From Nitrosomonas marina (lineage in GTDB: Bacteria > Pseudomonadota > Gammaproteobacteria > Burkholderiales > Nitrosomonadaceae), in the NCBI RefSeq assembly GCF_900111605.1, contig NZ_FOIA01000029.1, forward strand, positions 1 to 47,012: a stretch of 47,012 bases of DNA, read 5' to 3'. Numbering within the stretch: position 1 is the first letter of the stretch; each line of letters opens with the position of its first letter. The notes under the pieces were generated by a model. It was not told where the DNA came from. It saw nothing but the letters and a program-made list of their open reading frames with translations, and did no database searches. Positions 23,380 to 31,554 of this stretch are shown here, one piece after another. A program made the translations under genes and the position numbers.

Positions 23380-24741
23380 ATGACAGAAAAAAAACTTATC
23401 GAATCTGCCGATAAGGTGACATTGACCAGTGTCAGAGTCGATAACCTTAAATGCCCTGAAGGTAAAACTAGGGTTTATCTTTGGGATAAAGAAACAAAAG
23501 GCTTCGGTATCATCGCTACCGCTGGCGGATCAAAATCCTTCATCTTCCAATCCAAGATACACGGCAAATCAGTCCGTATAACAATTGGCCACGTTAAAGT
23601 GTGGAGCATTCCCGATGCCAGATCTGAAGCTCGTCGACTTCAAGTTTTAATTGATAAGGGTATTGATCCGAGACAAGAAGCAGCGGAGAAAAGAAAAATA
23701 GCTGAATTTTCGAGATCAGAATCTAAACGTAAATCCATGCTGGTCAGTGAAGCTTGGAACGCGTATCTTTCTTACCAAAAAGACAAAATGCAACGCCACC
23801 ATATTGAGCGCGGCAAAAAATGGGGTGAGCGCCATTTAAGAGATCATGAAAACCTATCCCAGATTGGTGGAGAAATAAAAAAGCGTGGTGGAGGAATCAC
23901 GAAGCAGGGCGTATTGTTTCCATTGTTGCAAATGAATATGGTCGAGATTAACGCAGTAGTTTTGAAAGACTGGTTGAAGCAAGAAGCGCCAATTAGATCA
24001 AACAACGCCCGACAGGGTTTTGAGATGTTTCGTGCCTTTTGGCGATGGTGTGCAACATATCCAGAATATGCAAGTATCATTGATATTCAAGCGGTAGAAA
24101 GTAAGGAATTACGGGACGAGATACCCAGCCGCAAAAGTAAGAAATTTGATGTATTGCAAAGAGCGCATTTGCCAATATGGTTTAAAGCGGTTCGAGACAT
24201 AAACAATCCTGCAATTTCAGCGTATCTACAAGGTTTGTTATTGCTTGGTTGTCGACGTGAAGAGCTGGCCTGGTTGCGTTGGGAAGATGTAGATTTTCAA
24301 TGGAATAGTTTATGGATAAAGGACAAGGTTTATGAAGAAGGTCGTAAAATTCCATTGACACCTTATTTTTGCAGTTTAATAGCTGCATTGCCACGCCGTA
24401 ATGAATGGGTTTTTAGCAGTCCCACATCATCCAGTGGCCGCATAGTAGAACCACGTATTCCCCATAATAGAGCTTTATCAATTGCCGGTTTGCCATCTTT
24501 AACACTGCACGGATTGAGAAGAACTTTTGCAAGTCTGGCTGAATGGGTGGAGATGCCGCGCGGTGTAATAGCGCAGATAATGGGACATGCGCCAAGTGCT
24601 ACGGCCGAGCGTCATTATATAGATCGACCGCTTGAGTTATTGGCAGTATGGCATGGAAAATATGAAAAATGGATATTAGAACAAGCCGGAATTGAATACA
24701 TAACGACTAAACAAGGGTTACACGCAGTAGCCGCCACCTGA
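23380..24741 (+). CDS. int: Tyrosine integrase with DUF4102 arm-binding domain (fMet element)
   Basis: A 453-residue P4/Bacteriophage-type integrase. Residues about 15-95 form the DUF4102 arm-binding domain (LKCPEGKTRVYLWDKETKGFG, then GKSVRITIGHVKVWSIPDAR, read in parts). The catalytic domain shows Arg292 (LGCRREEL), His377 and Arg380 (LHGLRRTF), His403 (MGHAPS) and nucleophile Tyr413 (RHYIDRP). It reads away from the left att fragment, 170 bp inside it, and is intact. Repeat clusters directly upstream are its likely arm sites and operator. It should catalyse recombination at the 50-bp tRNA-fMet repeat. Confidence 0.94.
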   Translation: MTEKKLIESADKVTLTSVRVDNLKCPEGKTRVYLWDKETKGFGIIATAGGSKSFIFQSKIHGKSVRITIGHVKVWSIPDARSEARRLQVLIDKGIDPRQEAAEKRKIAEFSRSESKRKSMLVSEAWNAYLSYQKDKMQRHHIERGKKWGERHLRDHENLSQIGGEIKKRGGGITKQGVLFPLLQMNMVEINAVVLKDWLKQEAPIRSNNARQGFEMFRAFWRWCATYPEYASIIDIQAVESKELRDEIPSRKSKKFDVLQRAHLPIWFKAVRDINNPAISAYLQGLLLLGCRREELAWLRWEDVDFQWNSLWIKDKVYEEGRKIPLTPYFCSLIAALPRRNEWVFSSPTSSSGRIVEPRIPHNRALSIAGLPSLTLHGLRRTFASLAEWVEMPRGVIAQIMGHAPSATAERHYIDRPLELLAVWHGKYEKWILEQAGIEYITTKQGLHAVAAT

Positions 24742-24758
24742 CGGAATCGGGCAAGATC

Positions 24759-24791
24759 GGGGTTATTAGGTGAAGCAACACCTAACACCCC
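24759..24791 (+). promoter_or_regulatory. Leader hairpin before the 99-residue gene
   Basis: GGGGTTATTAGGTG and CACCTAACACCCC form a stem of about 12 pairs with one mismatch/bulge and a six-base loop. It lies between the integrase stop and the next gene's ribosome-binding site (AAAGGAG at about 24810). There is no T-run, so RNA stability or a protein target is more likely than termination. Confidence 0.5.
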
Positions 24792-24825
24792 TAACCACAA
24801 CATAAACTAGAAAGGAGTTTAAATC

Positions 24826-25125
24826 ATGGCTAAAACAAAGTATACAAAACAACTCAGAATACTGACAGCACCTAAAGCTGAAAAACAAAACCGCGTCGAG
24901 ACCAAAGCAAGAAAAGCAAAAGTTATCAATTTAGACCATAGACGTATCGAGGCTGAGGGTAAATGGATAAATGAACTCCTTGAGCTTAGTCGCACATCCA
25001 CAGCAGATCAGCTAGCGGCAATTACTAAATACATTGATATTATGAGCAGAAGACCGGAGAGCATGGATCAAGAGAAATTTAATCAGCGATTGGACATGTT
25101 AGCGGAATACATAAGACGCACATAA
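24826..25125 (+). CDS. Small basic protein of the fMet element, unknown function
   Basis: A 99-residue protein I do not recognise. The first 45 residues are very rich in Lys and Arg (KTKYTKQLRI, KQNRVETKARKAKVINL) and could bind nucleic acid. The rest forms a helical, mixed-charge tail with LLELSRTSTADQLAAITKYIDIM. AAAGGAG lies at good spacing before the ATG. It has no membrane segment or cysteine. It follows the integrase directly and precedes another unknown gene, so a regulatory or replication accessory role in the element is possible but unproven. Confidence 0.7.
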   Translation: MAKTKYTKQLRILTAPKAEKQNRVETKARKAKVINLDHRRIEAEGKWINELLELSRTSTADQLAAITKYIDIMSRRPESMDQEKFNQRLDMLAEYIRRT

Positions 25126-25223
25126 CATAACTGTTTAACCACCTCTAGCCCGGCCAAGCGAAAAGCGGAAACCTTCACCGCCTGGGGTGGTATCTCTTGA
25201 AGGTGTGCTTGAAGGGGTGCGTG

Positions 25224-25844
25224 ATGAAATACGATAAAGGAAAGGTAGAACAACAAAAGAGCGTAATTAGACAGCTTAGCTTCGAGGTGCAGGCGTTACA
25301 AGAAGAAGCTGGCCGGTTAGATTTGCCCGATAATATTCAGGACATACTAATGTCTTGGATGAAAGACGCGGAAACACTGCCAGACGAGCTTAAACAAAAA
25401 TCACTGATAAAAAAACATCTGGGAGTAGCCTTAAATTATTACCGTCGCGGTGATATGGGAACAGTACGTCTGTCAGTTTTAAGAGTAATGAAGCTGTTTG
25501 AAAACGCTAATCATGATAAATGGGTGCTAGGCACAGAAAAACAGTTTGGTCATAATGCTGATAAATTGCGCAAGCATCATGAAGAAGTCACCAAGCCGAA
25601 GCACGATTTATGGCTGGAGATGGCTGATAAATTCAGAAGCGAATATCGTTGTGAAATGAGTGATCATAAGCACGATTCATGGCTTGAAATAGCTGATAAA
25701 TTCAGCCTCAAATATCGTCGCGAAATAAGTAATTCGGAGTTAGCTAAAAAGATAGAAGCATATCTTCACGAAAATGATCCTGAAAATTGCAATGCCGTTG
25801 GCACCATAAGAAAACTCATAGGAAGAAATAGAAAGAAAAAATAG
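25224..25844 (+). CDS. Unknown protein with a 23-residue internal tandem duplication
   Basis: A 206-residue, highly charged, mostly helical protein. The ATG at 25224 is chosen for the AAGGGG six bases upstream; an in-frame TTG at 25197 has none. Residues encoded by 25599-25736 are two copies of a 69-bp unit: KHDLWLEMADKFRSEY and KHDSWLEIADKFSLKY followed by RxEhS. The DNA copies differ mainly at third positions, so the duplication is under protein-level constraint. After it comes LAKKIEAYLHENDPENCNAV and a basic tail, GRNRKKK. It is possibly DNA-binding. No family recognised. Confidence 0.7.
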   Translation: MKYDKGKVEQQKSVIRQLSFEVQALQEEAGRLDLPDNIQDILMSWMKDAETLPDELKQKSLIKKHLGVALNYYRRGDMGTVRLSVLRVMKLFENANHDKWVLGTEKQFGHNADKLRKHHEEVTKPKHDLWLEMADKFRSEYRCEMSDHKHDSWLEIADKFSLKYRREISNSELAKKIEAYLHENDPENCNAVGTIRKLIGRNRKKK

Positions 25845-25869
25845 CTGGACAAATACCAAGCATGTCCAG
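25845..25869 (+). promoter_or_regulatory. Leader hairpin before the AlpA-like gene
   Basis: CTGGACA and TGTCCAG form a perfect 7-bp stem with an 11-base loop, directly after the preceding stop codon and 50 bases before the AlpA-like start. No T-run follows. It may be an operator or RNA structure. Confidence 0.4.
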
Positions 25870-25918
25870 TCCCATATTTGCAAAAATGAATCATCTCAAC
25901 ATAAAAGGATGGTTCTTC

Positions 25919-26134
25919 ATGCAAAAAGTAATAGATCAAAAATTCCAGCCAATTGAGCAAGAAATCCGCTCACACATTCCAACCAAAGACGCGGCGCATC
26001 ACCTAAACAGAAAAGATCAGACCCTAAGAACCTGGGCTTGTTTTGAAAACGGGCCAATTAAACCGATTCGCATCAACGGAAGGTTATCTTGGCCGGTCAA
26101 GGAAATCAAGAAAGTACTTGGCGTGGAGGTGTAA
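25919..26134 (+). CDS. AlpA/excisionase-like HTH protein
   Basis: A 71-residue DNA-binding protein. IPTKDAAHHLNRKDQTLRTWA is a helix-turn-helix, and INGRLSWPVKEIKKVLGV is the wing, as in the MerR-like excisionase/AlpA group found next to DUF4102 integrases. The start at 25919 has AAAAGGA nine bases upstream; an earlier in-frame ATG at 25862 has none and lies inside the hairpin. It should regulate or direct the element's integrase. It overlaps no other gene and is followed 2 bp later by the next start. Confidence 0.75.
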   Translation: MQKVIDQKFQPIEQEIRSHIPTKDAAHHLNRKDQTLRTWACFENGPIKPIRINGRLSWPVKEIKKVLGVEV

Positions 26135-26136
26135 CC

Positions 26137-26463
26137 ATGAGTATAAATAAATACGCCCCGGCTGCAACCGAGGCGAATAGAAACCAAAAACTTCTTAAGC
26201 ATAATAATACTACAGCGGCGCAGCGTCAACGATTATTGGCAGCTTTAAAACAAGGTGGCGTGTCAACGATACAAGCGCGGCGCGATCTCGATATCATGAT
26301 GCCAGGCGCTCGCATTTTTGAACTGCGACACAAAGAAGGTCATAGCATCCAAATGGTTTGGGTTGTAGAGGATACCGAGGCAGGCAATCCGCACAGGGTT
26401 GGTTACTACGTGTTGCAAGCTAAATCGAGCAGAAATGCCAACAATCAGAGCGTGACGGGTTGA
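26137..26463 (+). CDS. Helix-turn-helix domain protein (HTH_39-like)
   Basis: A 108-residue small basic protein. NTTAAQRQRLLAALKQGGVSTIQARRDLDIMMPGARIFELR contains a winged-helix domain like PF14090 (HTH_39), common in phage and integrative-element regulators. The rest is a short strand-rich extension (IQMVWVVEDTEAG, HRVGYYVLQ). The ATG at 26137 is backed by GGAGG at the end of the preceding gene, suggesting coupling. It probably binds DNA of the element. Confidence 0.75.
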   Translation: MSINKYAPAATEANRNQKLLKHNNTTAAQRQRLLAALKQGGVSTIQARRDLDIMMPGARIFELRHKEGHSIQMVWVVEDTEAGNPHRVGYYVLQAKSSRNANNQSVTG

Positions 26464-26494
26464 AGATGTTGTCGAAACGTATGATGGGAATGTA

Positions 26495-27064
26495 ATGGCC
26501 AGAAGAAAGTGCAAAAAAGAAGAGATGGAAACATTTTCTGGAAGTTATTCAGCAATTCCGCACCGCGTAATTGACAGTGATGCTTTCATTGGTGCAACCG
26601 ATAAAGCCAAATCATTATTATTTGCTTTGATACGACAGGTTAATGGTAGAAACAATGGGAGGCTCCAATTGGTGGATAAATGGCTTGCTGAACATGGCTG
26701 GCGATCAAAATCAGCAAATAAAAAAACAACCGAAGAACTTATCAAACGGGGCTTGATAGTGCGGACAAGACAAGGCGGCCTAAATATGGGATGTAGTTGG
26801 TATGCCGTCACATGGCTACCGATTAAAAATTTTGTTGGCCTCGATATTTCAAACAACTCTTATCATCAAGGTATCTGGGCAGATTGCAATTCACCCCCCA
26901 CTGAGCGCAGAAAGCCGCCATTACGGGATAACCCGCTACCTTCGAACACCGGGGCAGAAAAAACAAAAAACCTACCCCGGCTATCGGGGCAGCACTACCC
27001 CGTCCAACGGGGCAGCGAGCCGAATCACTACCCCGACTACCGGGGCGGAGAGACGCGTTTTTAA
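26495..27064 (+). CDS. Winged-helix-like protein, possible replication/regulatory protein of the element
   Basis: A 189-residue protein. Residues 15-105 look like a winged helix: YSAIPHRVIDSDAFIGATDKAKSLLFALIRQ, KWLAEHGWRSKSANKKTTEELIKRGLIVRTRQGG. Similar genes occur in prophages and P4-like elements, some annotated as replication proteins, but I cannot fix a function. The C-terminal 60 residues are Pro/Arg/Tyr-rich and encoded by the CCCCG palindromic repeats, giving recurring YPxxRG. That tail is probably shaped by the DNA repeats rather than by protein need. A GGAA-type ribosome-binding site precedes the start. Confidence 0.6.
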   Translation: MARRKCKKEEMETFSGSYSAIPHRVIDSDAFIGATDKAKSLLFALIRQVNGRNNGRLQLVDKWLAEHGWRSKSANKKTTEELIKRGLIVRTRQGGLNMGCSWYAVTWLPIKNFVGLDISNNSYHQGIWADCNSPPTERRKPPLRDNPLPSNTGAEKTKNLPRLSGQHYPVQRGSEPNHYPDYRGGETRF

Positions 27065-27090
27065 CCATTTCACTACCCCGACTACCGGGG
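26972..27090. repeat. Four short palindromic repeats CTACCCCG-N5/6-CGGGG
   Basis: Copies lie at 26972-26989, 26995-27012, 27028-27045 and 27073-27090. Each is 18 bp with CCCCG and CGGGG arms and a five- to six-base centre; the last two are identical. Three lie within the 3' end of the winged-helix gene and one just after its stop. They could be iterons of an origin, an operator array, or stem-loops in the mRNA. A relation to the upstream DNA-binding protein is an inference. Confidence 0.75.
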
Positions 27091-27144
27091 ACAATGTAGT
27101 TATACCAAGTACAGATACAAAATACTGGGAGGGCAAAGGTTGCA

Positions 27145-27429
27145 ATGCTCAGACGGCAGGCGATGAATCAACGGACACTCGGAACGGATCAGTCTTGTCA
27201 ACGGTGCGGTGTCCGCTACATAGTGGTTAGTTTTTTGGATCACCGAATGAATGGATACTGCACTTGGGAATGTCAAATAGGTGAACCACGTGGCGAGCCT
27301 TCCCCGGAAGCGGTGGCGTGGAAAAACAAAATGTCAATATCGTGGGCATACGCAGATATTGGGAGACGGCAAACAGATAAGCCGCAGCAAAACAGCTTAC
27401 AATACGGAAAAAAAACTACCGGTGCATAA
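27145..27429 (+). CDS. Small Cys-rich protein, possible zinc finger
   Basis: A 94-residue protein with CQRCG (about residues 18-22) and CTWEC (about 39-43), a CxxC...CxxxC layout that could hold a zinc ion. The remainder is polar and unremarkable. GGGAGGG lies about 15 bases before the ATG; another Met at codon 7 (27163) is possible. No family was recognised. Coding is supported by the paired cysteines and lack of competing frames, but confidence is moderate. After it, 27430-27551 holds no gene. Confidence 0.5.
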   Translation: MLRRQAMNQRTLGTDQSCQRCGVRYIVVSFLDHRMNGYCTWECQIGEPRGEPSPEAVAWKNKMSISWAYADIGRRQTDKPQQNSLQYGKKTTGA

Positions 27430-27551
27430 TAAAAAACCATTGGGAAGAAAATAAAATGTCCGTAGCACGCCTTAAAATCGATTTTAGTATCATATTTAAT
27501 TTATACAGTACCCATAGATCATAATAGTTGCTTATGCAAAAGCGGAATTTC

Positions 27552-27659
27552 ATGGAATATGGCAATCAGAACAACACCAAAGTAATTGATGGTGAATTGA
27601 TACCTGCAAAGCCTACCTCGAGCAAGCCCATCTTGGCAAATTCAAGCATAGATGGTTGA
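27552..27659 (+). CDS. Mini-gene (35 aa), N-terminal paralogue of the following gene
   Basis: A 35-codon frame, too short for usual gene calls, starting MEYGNQNNTKVIDGELIPAK. It resembles the start of the next gene (SKTGQVIEGKLLPASP): VI-D/E-G-x-L-x-PA in both. Its stop overlaps the next start (ATGGTTGA). It is either a truncated duplicate or a translated leader that couples to the next gene. Its ribosome-binding site is weak (AGCGGA). Confidence 0.45.
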   Translation: MEYGNQNNTKVIDGELIPAKPTSSKPILANSSIDG

Positions 27660-27927
27660 TTCTAGCAACAGCAAGACAGGGCAAGTGATTGAAGGCAAAC
27701 TTCTTCCGGCTTCCCCTGTCCGTTCGCCAAAATTGCGACTTGGTACGATTCGTGAAGTTAGGCGCGAGCTAGTAAAGGTTTATGAAATGGCAAAGACCGG
27801 TGTCTTACCTACACAAGACGCAGGCCGGTTAACGTATATGCTGCAAGCCCTGGCCGGTATGATTCGGGATAGTGACCTTGAAGAGCGTATCAAAAAATTG
27901 GAGCAACAACATGTCAAGAAATCTTGA
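27652..27927 (+). CDS. Small phage-element-type protein, unknown function
   Basis: A 91-residue protein. After a polar N-terminus comes LRLGTIREVRRELVKVYEMAKTGVLPTQDAGRLTYMLQALAGMIRDSDLEERIKKLE, a helical module (read here in short pieces) that recurs in prophage and integrative-element genomes as a small hypothetical protein. The last helix looks like a short coiled coil. It overlaps the mini-gene before it and the next gene's start by 17 bases, so the three are coupled. No biochemical role is known to me. Confidence 0.7.
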   Translation: MVDSSNSKTGQVIEGKLLPASPVRSPKLRLGTIREVRRELVKVYEMAKTGVLPTQDAGRLTYMLQALAGMIRDSDLEERIKKLEQQHVKKS

Positions 27928-28090
27928 AACACGAATTGAACGACTTGAAACACTTGCGCATGATCCGCTGACAGACTTTTTTTACGACCTGACTGTCAGA
28001 TTCGCGGCAAGCCAAAACATGCCAGCACCGCAAAAGCAGCGTAGCGTTGGTGATGCACTCAAGCAATTATCGAGTTATCTACCAAACTGA
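27911..28090 (+). CDS. Small protein (59 aa) with SxNLETR-x-LE start
   Basis: A 59-residue protein starting MSRNLETRIERLETLAHDP. The ATG at 27911 is preferred to an upstream Met because GGAG precedes it by eight bases. The start is a short amphipathic coiled-coil-like helix; the rest (DFFYDLTVRFAAS, then SVGDALKQLSSYL) is helical. It shares its first 12 residues with the next gene, so they are paralogues at the N-terminus. Function unknown. Confidence 0.6.
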   Translation: MSRNLETRIERLETLAHDPLTDFFYDLTVRFAASQNMPAPQKQRSVGDALKQLSSYLPN

Positions 28091-28108
28091 TTTTAAATGG
28101 TGAATCAC

Positions 28109-28282
28109 ATGTCTAAAAATCTTGAAACACGTTTGAATGAACTAGAAGAGCGCGTGAAGCGATTTAAGCTTGTATTGATACATAGATCAAGCAAGGAAAG
28201 TATTGAGGACGCTAGAGCGCGATATGAGCGGCTGCATGGTTGTAGTCCTGCGCTCGTGATAACGTATCGCACCATTGGTTAA
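28109..28282 (+). CDS. Small protein (57 aa), N-terminal paralogue of the previous gene
   Basis: A 57-residue protein starting MSKNLETRLNELEERVKRF, nearly the same as its neighbour's beginning (MSRNLETRIERLE), then unrelated (ESIEDARARYERLHGCSPALVITY). The ATG at 28109 is chosen to match the paralogue; a Met four codons earlier is possible. The shared N-terminal helix suggests a common docking or dimerisation part. It is the last gene of the element. Confidence 0.55.
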   Translation: MSKNLETRLNELEERVKRFKLVLIHRSSKESIEDARARYERLHGCSPALVITYRTIG

Positions 28283-28527
28283 TTCGGTAACGTTATCGGT
28301 TTGGTTTCTATCTGTCATTAGATGACAGATGTTCCCTCATTATTCACGTAATGGTGCAAGGTTGCACTATTGCGATATTCTGAAGCTATAAAACCCCTCT
28401 TTATTGACGAGTAGTTTTTTTAGTTGCCATGCTGTTTTATAGAAAAACAGTGGTGACATAATGGTGACATGATTATGTGGAAAAAATAAAGCACCTAGCC
28501 TGTTATTATCTAAGTGCCTGATTATTA
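28283..28527. other. Right end of the fMet element, non-coding
   Basis: Contains a perfect 9-bp inverted repeat, ATCTGTCAT-TAG-ATGACAGAT (28310-28330). It also contains the right copy of the arm-like repeat with two GGTGACAT units (28450-28471). The sites lie 57 bp or more inside the att repeat, as arm sites usually do. No gene is seen. Confidence 0.6.
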
Positions 28528-28604
<77 letters not shown>

Positions 28605-28650
28605 CTTGTCAGAAAAGAAGATTATACACCAATGTGCGTCGTCGACGCCA
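28605..28650 (-). promoter_or_regulatory. Promoter of the initiator tRNA gene
   Basis: On the minus strand a perfect TATAAT lies at 28621-28626, 17 bases before the tRNA's first base. The -35 region is weak (TGGCGT at about 18-bp spacing). Because the insertion took place in the tRNA 3' half, this native promoter still drives the intact copy. Confidence 0.6.
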
Positions 28651-28775
28651 GTTTTCTTTGGATTGTTTGCAATGTATTGCTATAAATGCCGATCAATGAG
28701 GTATTGATAGGAGTAATAAGCTGTATCAGATAGCAACATTGAGACTGGTATATTATCAAGCAGGTCGTTTTGATG

Positions 28776-29285
28776 TTAGTGCCAAGGCATAATCGGTATA
28801 GTCGAAATGCTGTTTTTTGGCGAACCTTCAATAATACGGTCACTATAAGTCAAATAGATAAGGACATTCCTTTTAGGATCATAAAAACGAACAACCTGTA
28901 ATGATTTAAAAAGCAGCGATGTATTTTTTTTAAATACTTCTTCCCCGTCTGAATCGCCATTTTTAATTTCCTCAGGAAGGTTAATGGGGCCTACCTGTCT
29001 GCACGCAATAGATGCATCGGATGTGTCTTCTGCAACGCCAACTGCACCGCTGACACCGCCAGTTTTTGCTCTGCTCAAATAGCAGGTAGCGCCTTTAATA
29101 TCAGGATCGTCAAATGCTTCAATGACAATTTTGTCATTTGGGCCGATTAATTTGAATTTGGTTGAAACACTGCCAATTTTCTCCGCATTCAAAGGCAGTC
29201 CAAAAGATAGCATACTCATCAGAGCAATGCTGCGTATTTTCCAGGACAATGCGGTTTTCTGTGTAAAGACTGTTCTCTGCGACAT
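28776..29285 (-). CDS. creA: CreA family periplasmic protein
   Basis: A protein of about 169 residues with an N-terminal signal peptide ([20 protein letters not shown], cleavage probably after LNA). It matches the CreA family: [30 protein letters not shown], then [16 protein letters not shown] (read in parts) and [20 protein letters not shown]. CreA's function is unknown despite its location in the E. coli cre locus. The start at 29285 follows GGAAG; a start 15 codons earlier (29330) is possible but would add a charged pre-signal. It is alone on the minus strand between the tRNA-fMet gene and rimP. Confidence 0.85.
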   Translation of the reverse strand: MSQRTVFTQKTALSWKIRSIALMSMLSFGLPLNAEKIGSVSTKFKLIGPNDKIVIEAFDDPDIKGATCYLSRAKTGGVSGAVGVAEDTSDASIACRQVGPINLPEEIKNGDSDGEEVFKKNTSLLFKSLQVVRFYDPKRNVLIYLTYSDRIIEGSPKNSISTIPIMPWH

Positions 29286-29490
29286 TTTTCTTCCTTTTTC
29301 CCCTTTTTTCCTTGTACTAGCTAATAACATTTCGAAAAAATCTGGATTGTTTCTGGACGGTCAAACTTTGATATCCATTTTCAGACAATTTTCGTAAATA
29401 CCAGGTGATAGGTTAGATTGCATTTTAACGAAATCTTCGATACTTGTTTCATAATTTTTAATTATTTGATAAAATTACGACAATATCGTT

Positions 29491-29515
29491 ATGGGCTTTG
29501 ACAGCCCATTTTTTA
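29491..29515 (+). terminator. Hairpin with T-run in the rimP leader (possible attenuator)
   Basis: ATGGGCT-TTGAC-AGCCCAT is a perfect 7-bp stem with a five-base loop, followed by TTTTTATTT. It lies 15-20 bases before the rimP start. With no gene ending just upstream on the plus strand, it resembles a leader terminator rather than the end of a transcription unit. Confidence 0.55.
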
Positions 29516-29530
29516 TTTGTATTAACCGCT

Positions 29531-29959
29531 ATGATGCTGGAAAAATTGCTAGAATTAACGCTTGAAGGCATGGGGTATGAGTTAGTTGATGTCGAGCAAT
29601 TTTCGCGCGGTAAACTGCTTAGAGTTTTTGTCGACAAAAAAGACGGCATAACGATTGATGATTGTGTTGCAATCAGCAATCATTTGAGTCGTTTATTAAC
29701 CGCCGAAAATATTGATTACGGTCGACTGGAAGTTTCATCTCCTGGTTTAGACAGGCCACTAAAAAAAGAAAGTGATTTTTTTCGCTTCATAGGCGAAACA
29801 ATTCGATTAAAACTGCGTATCCCTTTGCAGGGGCAAAGAAATTTTGTGGGTGTTTTGCGGGAAGTAAATGATGGCATTTTAAAACTTGAAGTCGAAGGAA
29901 AATTGTTTGACCTGGATATGCGCAATATTGGAAAGGCTCGTTTGGTTCCAAAATTGTAA
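29531..29959 (+). CDS. rimP: Ribosome maturation factor RimP
   Basis: A 142-residue protein that helps 30S subunit assembly. [24 protein letters not shown] (in parts), then the hallmark [18 protein letters not shown] and [15 protein letters not shown], are all RimP signatures. The C-terminal Sm-like domain carries [19 protein letters not shown]. The ATG at 29531 (or 29534) is chosen; an in-frame TTG at 29498 falls inside the leader hairpin. It begins the rimP-nusA-infB-rbfA-truB operon. Confidence 0.95.
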   Translation: MMLEKLLELTLEGMGYELVDVEQFSRGKLLRVFVDKKDGITIDDCVAISNHLSRLLTAENIDYGRLEVSSPGLDRPLKKESDFFRFIGETIRLKLRIPLQGQRNFVGVLREVNDGILKLEVEGKLFDLDMRNIGKARLVPKL

Positions 29960-29985
29960 GCAATTAAAAATTTGACTGGAGGACT

Positions 29986-31458
29986 ATGAGCCGCGAGATT
30001 TTACTGTTGGTTGATGCGTTGGCGCGTGAAAAAGCTGTGGAAAAAGAAATTGTTTTCACCGCTCTGGAAATGGCATTATCTTCTGCGACAAAAAAACGAT
30101 TTCACGAAGATGTCGACGCTCGGGTTTCAATAGACAGAAAGTCAGGTGACTATGAATCCTATCGTCGCTGGTTGGTCGTAGAGGATGATGCCGTTGAAGA
30201 GCCATCACGTCAGATAGCCTTGGCCGATGCACAAAAATTAAATGCGGCTCTACAGGTGGGGGACTATGCCGAGCAGCAATTGGAACCTATCGAATTTGGG
30301 CGTATTGGTGCACAAGCAGCCAAGCAGGTAATTTTTCAGAAAATCCGCGATGCAGAACGTGAGCAAACGCTTAACGATTTTCTTGAACGTGGCGACTATC
30401 TGGTGACTGGAACAATAAAACGATTGGAGCGGGGCAATGCTATCGTTGAATCAGGTAGAATAGAAGCGGAACTACCGCGTGATCAAATGATTCCAAAAGA
30501 AAACCTCCGAGTTGGTGATCGGGTTCGTGCTTATTTGCACAAAGTTGATCGTGCTGCCAGAGGACCTCAACTGAAGCTTTCAAGAGTTACACCGGAATTT
30601 CTTGTGAAACTGTTTGAACTTGAAGTGCCTGAAATAGAAGAAGGCATTTTGGAAATTAAAGCGGCTGCAAGGGATCCAGGATCACGGGCCAAAATCGCTG
30701 TAAAATCAAATGATCAACGTGTAGACCCCATTGGAACGTGTGTAGGGATGCGTGGCTCAAGGGTGCAATCGGTTATAAGTGAGCTGGCTGGTGAACGTGT
30801 AGATATTATACTATGGTCCGATGATCCGGCTACCTATATCATTAATGCGCTGGCACCCGCAGAGATCAGTAGTATCATGGTCGATGAAGAACAACACAGT
30901 ATGGACATAGTTGTCGACGAAGAAAATCTTGCTCAGGCTATTGGTCGTGGTGGGCAGAATGTACGTTTGGCTTCTGAATTAACGGGCTGGGATCTTAATA
31001 TTATGACTGTCCAGGAATCTCAGACCAAACATGAACAGGAAGCTGAACTAATCAGACAACTATTTATTGACAAGTTGTATGTGGATCAGGAAGTAGCAGA
31101 AATTTTAATTGAAGAAGGCTTTGCCACGCTTGAAGAAGTCGCTTATGTTCCATTAAATGAAATGCTAGAGATTGAATCTCTGGATGAGGAGACAGTTAAC
31201 GAAATTAGAGAGCGTGCTCGTAATGCATTGTTAACAGATGCGATCGCCAATGAAGAAAAAGTCGAAAATGTAGTAAATGATCTGTTGTCTCTGGAAGGTA
31301 TGGACATTGAGACAATACGCATACTGGCAGCGAAGGGGATAAGCAGTCAAAGCGATCTGGCCGATCTTGCGGCCGATGATTTGGTTGAGATGACTGGAAT
31401 GGATATTGAACGTGCCAATAAATTGATTATTAAAGCACGGGAACCATGGTTTGTTTAA
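29986..31458 (+). CDS. nusA: Transcription termination/antitermination factor NusA
   Basis: A 490-residue factor, standard length for gamma/betaproteobacteria. Order: RNA polymerase-binding N-terminal domain (1-130), S1 domain (about 135-200, [22 protein letters not shown]), KH1 and KH2 ([18 protein letters not shown] at about 248 and [18 protein letters not shown] at about 320), then two acidic C-terminal repeats, the last ending [22 protein letters not shown]. It binds nascent RNA and controls pausing. GGAGG lies before the ATG. It follows rimP by 26 bp. Confidence 0.97.
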   Translation: MSREILLLVDALAREKAVEKEIVFTALEMALSSATKKRFHEDVDARVSIDRKSGDYESYRRWLVVEDDAVEEPSRQIALADAQKLNAALQVGDYAEQQLEPIEFGRIGAQAAKQVIFQKIRDAEREQTLNDFLERGDYLVTGTIKRLERGNAIVESGRIEAELPRDQMIPKENLRVGDRVRAYLHKVDRAARGPQLKLSRVTPEFLVKLFELEVPEIEEGILEIKAAARDPGSRAKIAVKSNDQRVDPIGTCVGMRGSRVQSVISELAGERVDIILWSDDPATYIINALAPAEISSIMVDEEQHSMDIVVDEENLAQAIGRGGQNVRLASELTGWDLNIMTVQESQTKHEQEAELIRQLFIDKLYVDQEVAEILIEEGFATLEEVAYVPLNEMLEIESLDEETVNEIRERARNALLTDAIANEEKVENVVNDLLSLEGMDIETIRILAAKGISSQSDLADLAADDLVEMTGMDIERANKLIIKAREPWFV

Positions 31459-31554
31459 ATAGAATCAAATTTGTGATTAATACAATGAAATAATCGATAC
31501 AACAACAGCGGTTTTGTTTTTGGTTTTGCTTGATGAAGGGTTTAAAGGTTATAC

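Noticed and set aside
26972..27090. CRISPR array
   Set aside because: Repeats are 18 bp palindromes with variable centres, spacings are uneven (5-27 bp), and they lie mostly inside a coding frame; no cas genes are nearby.
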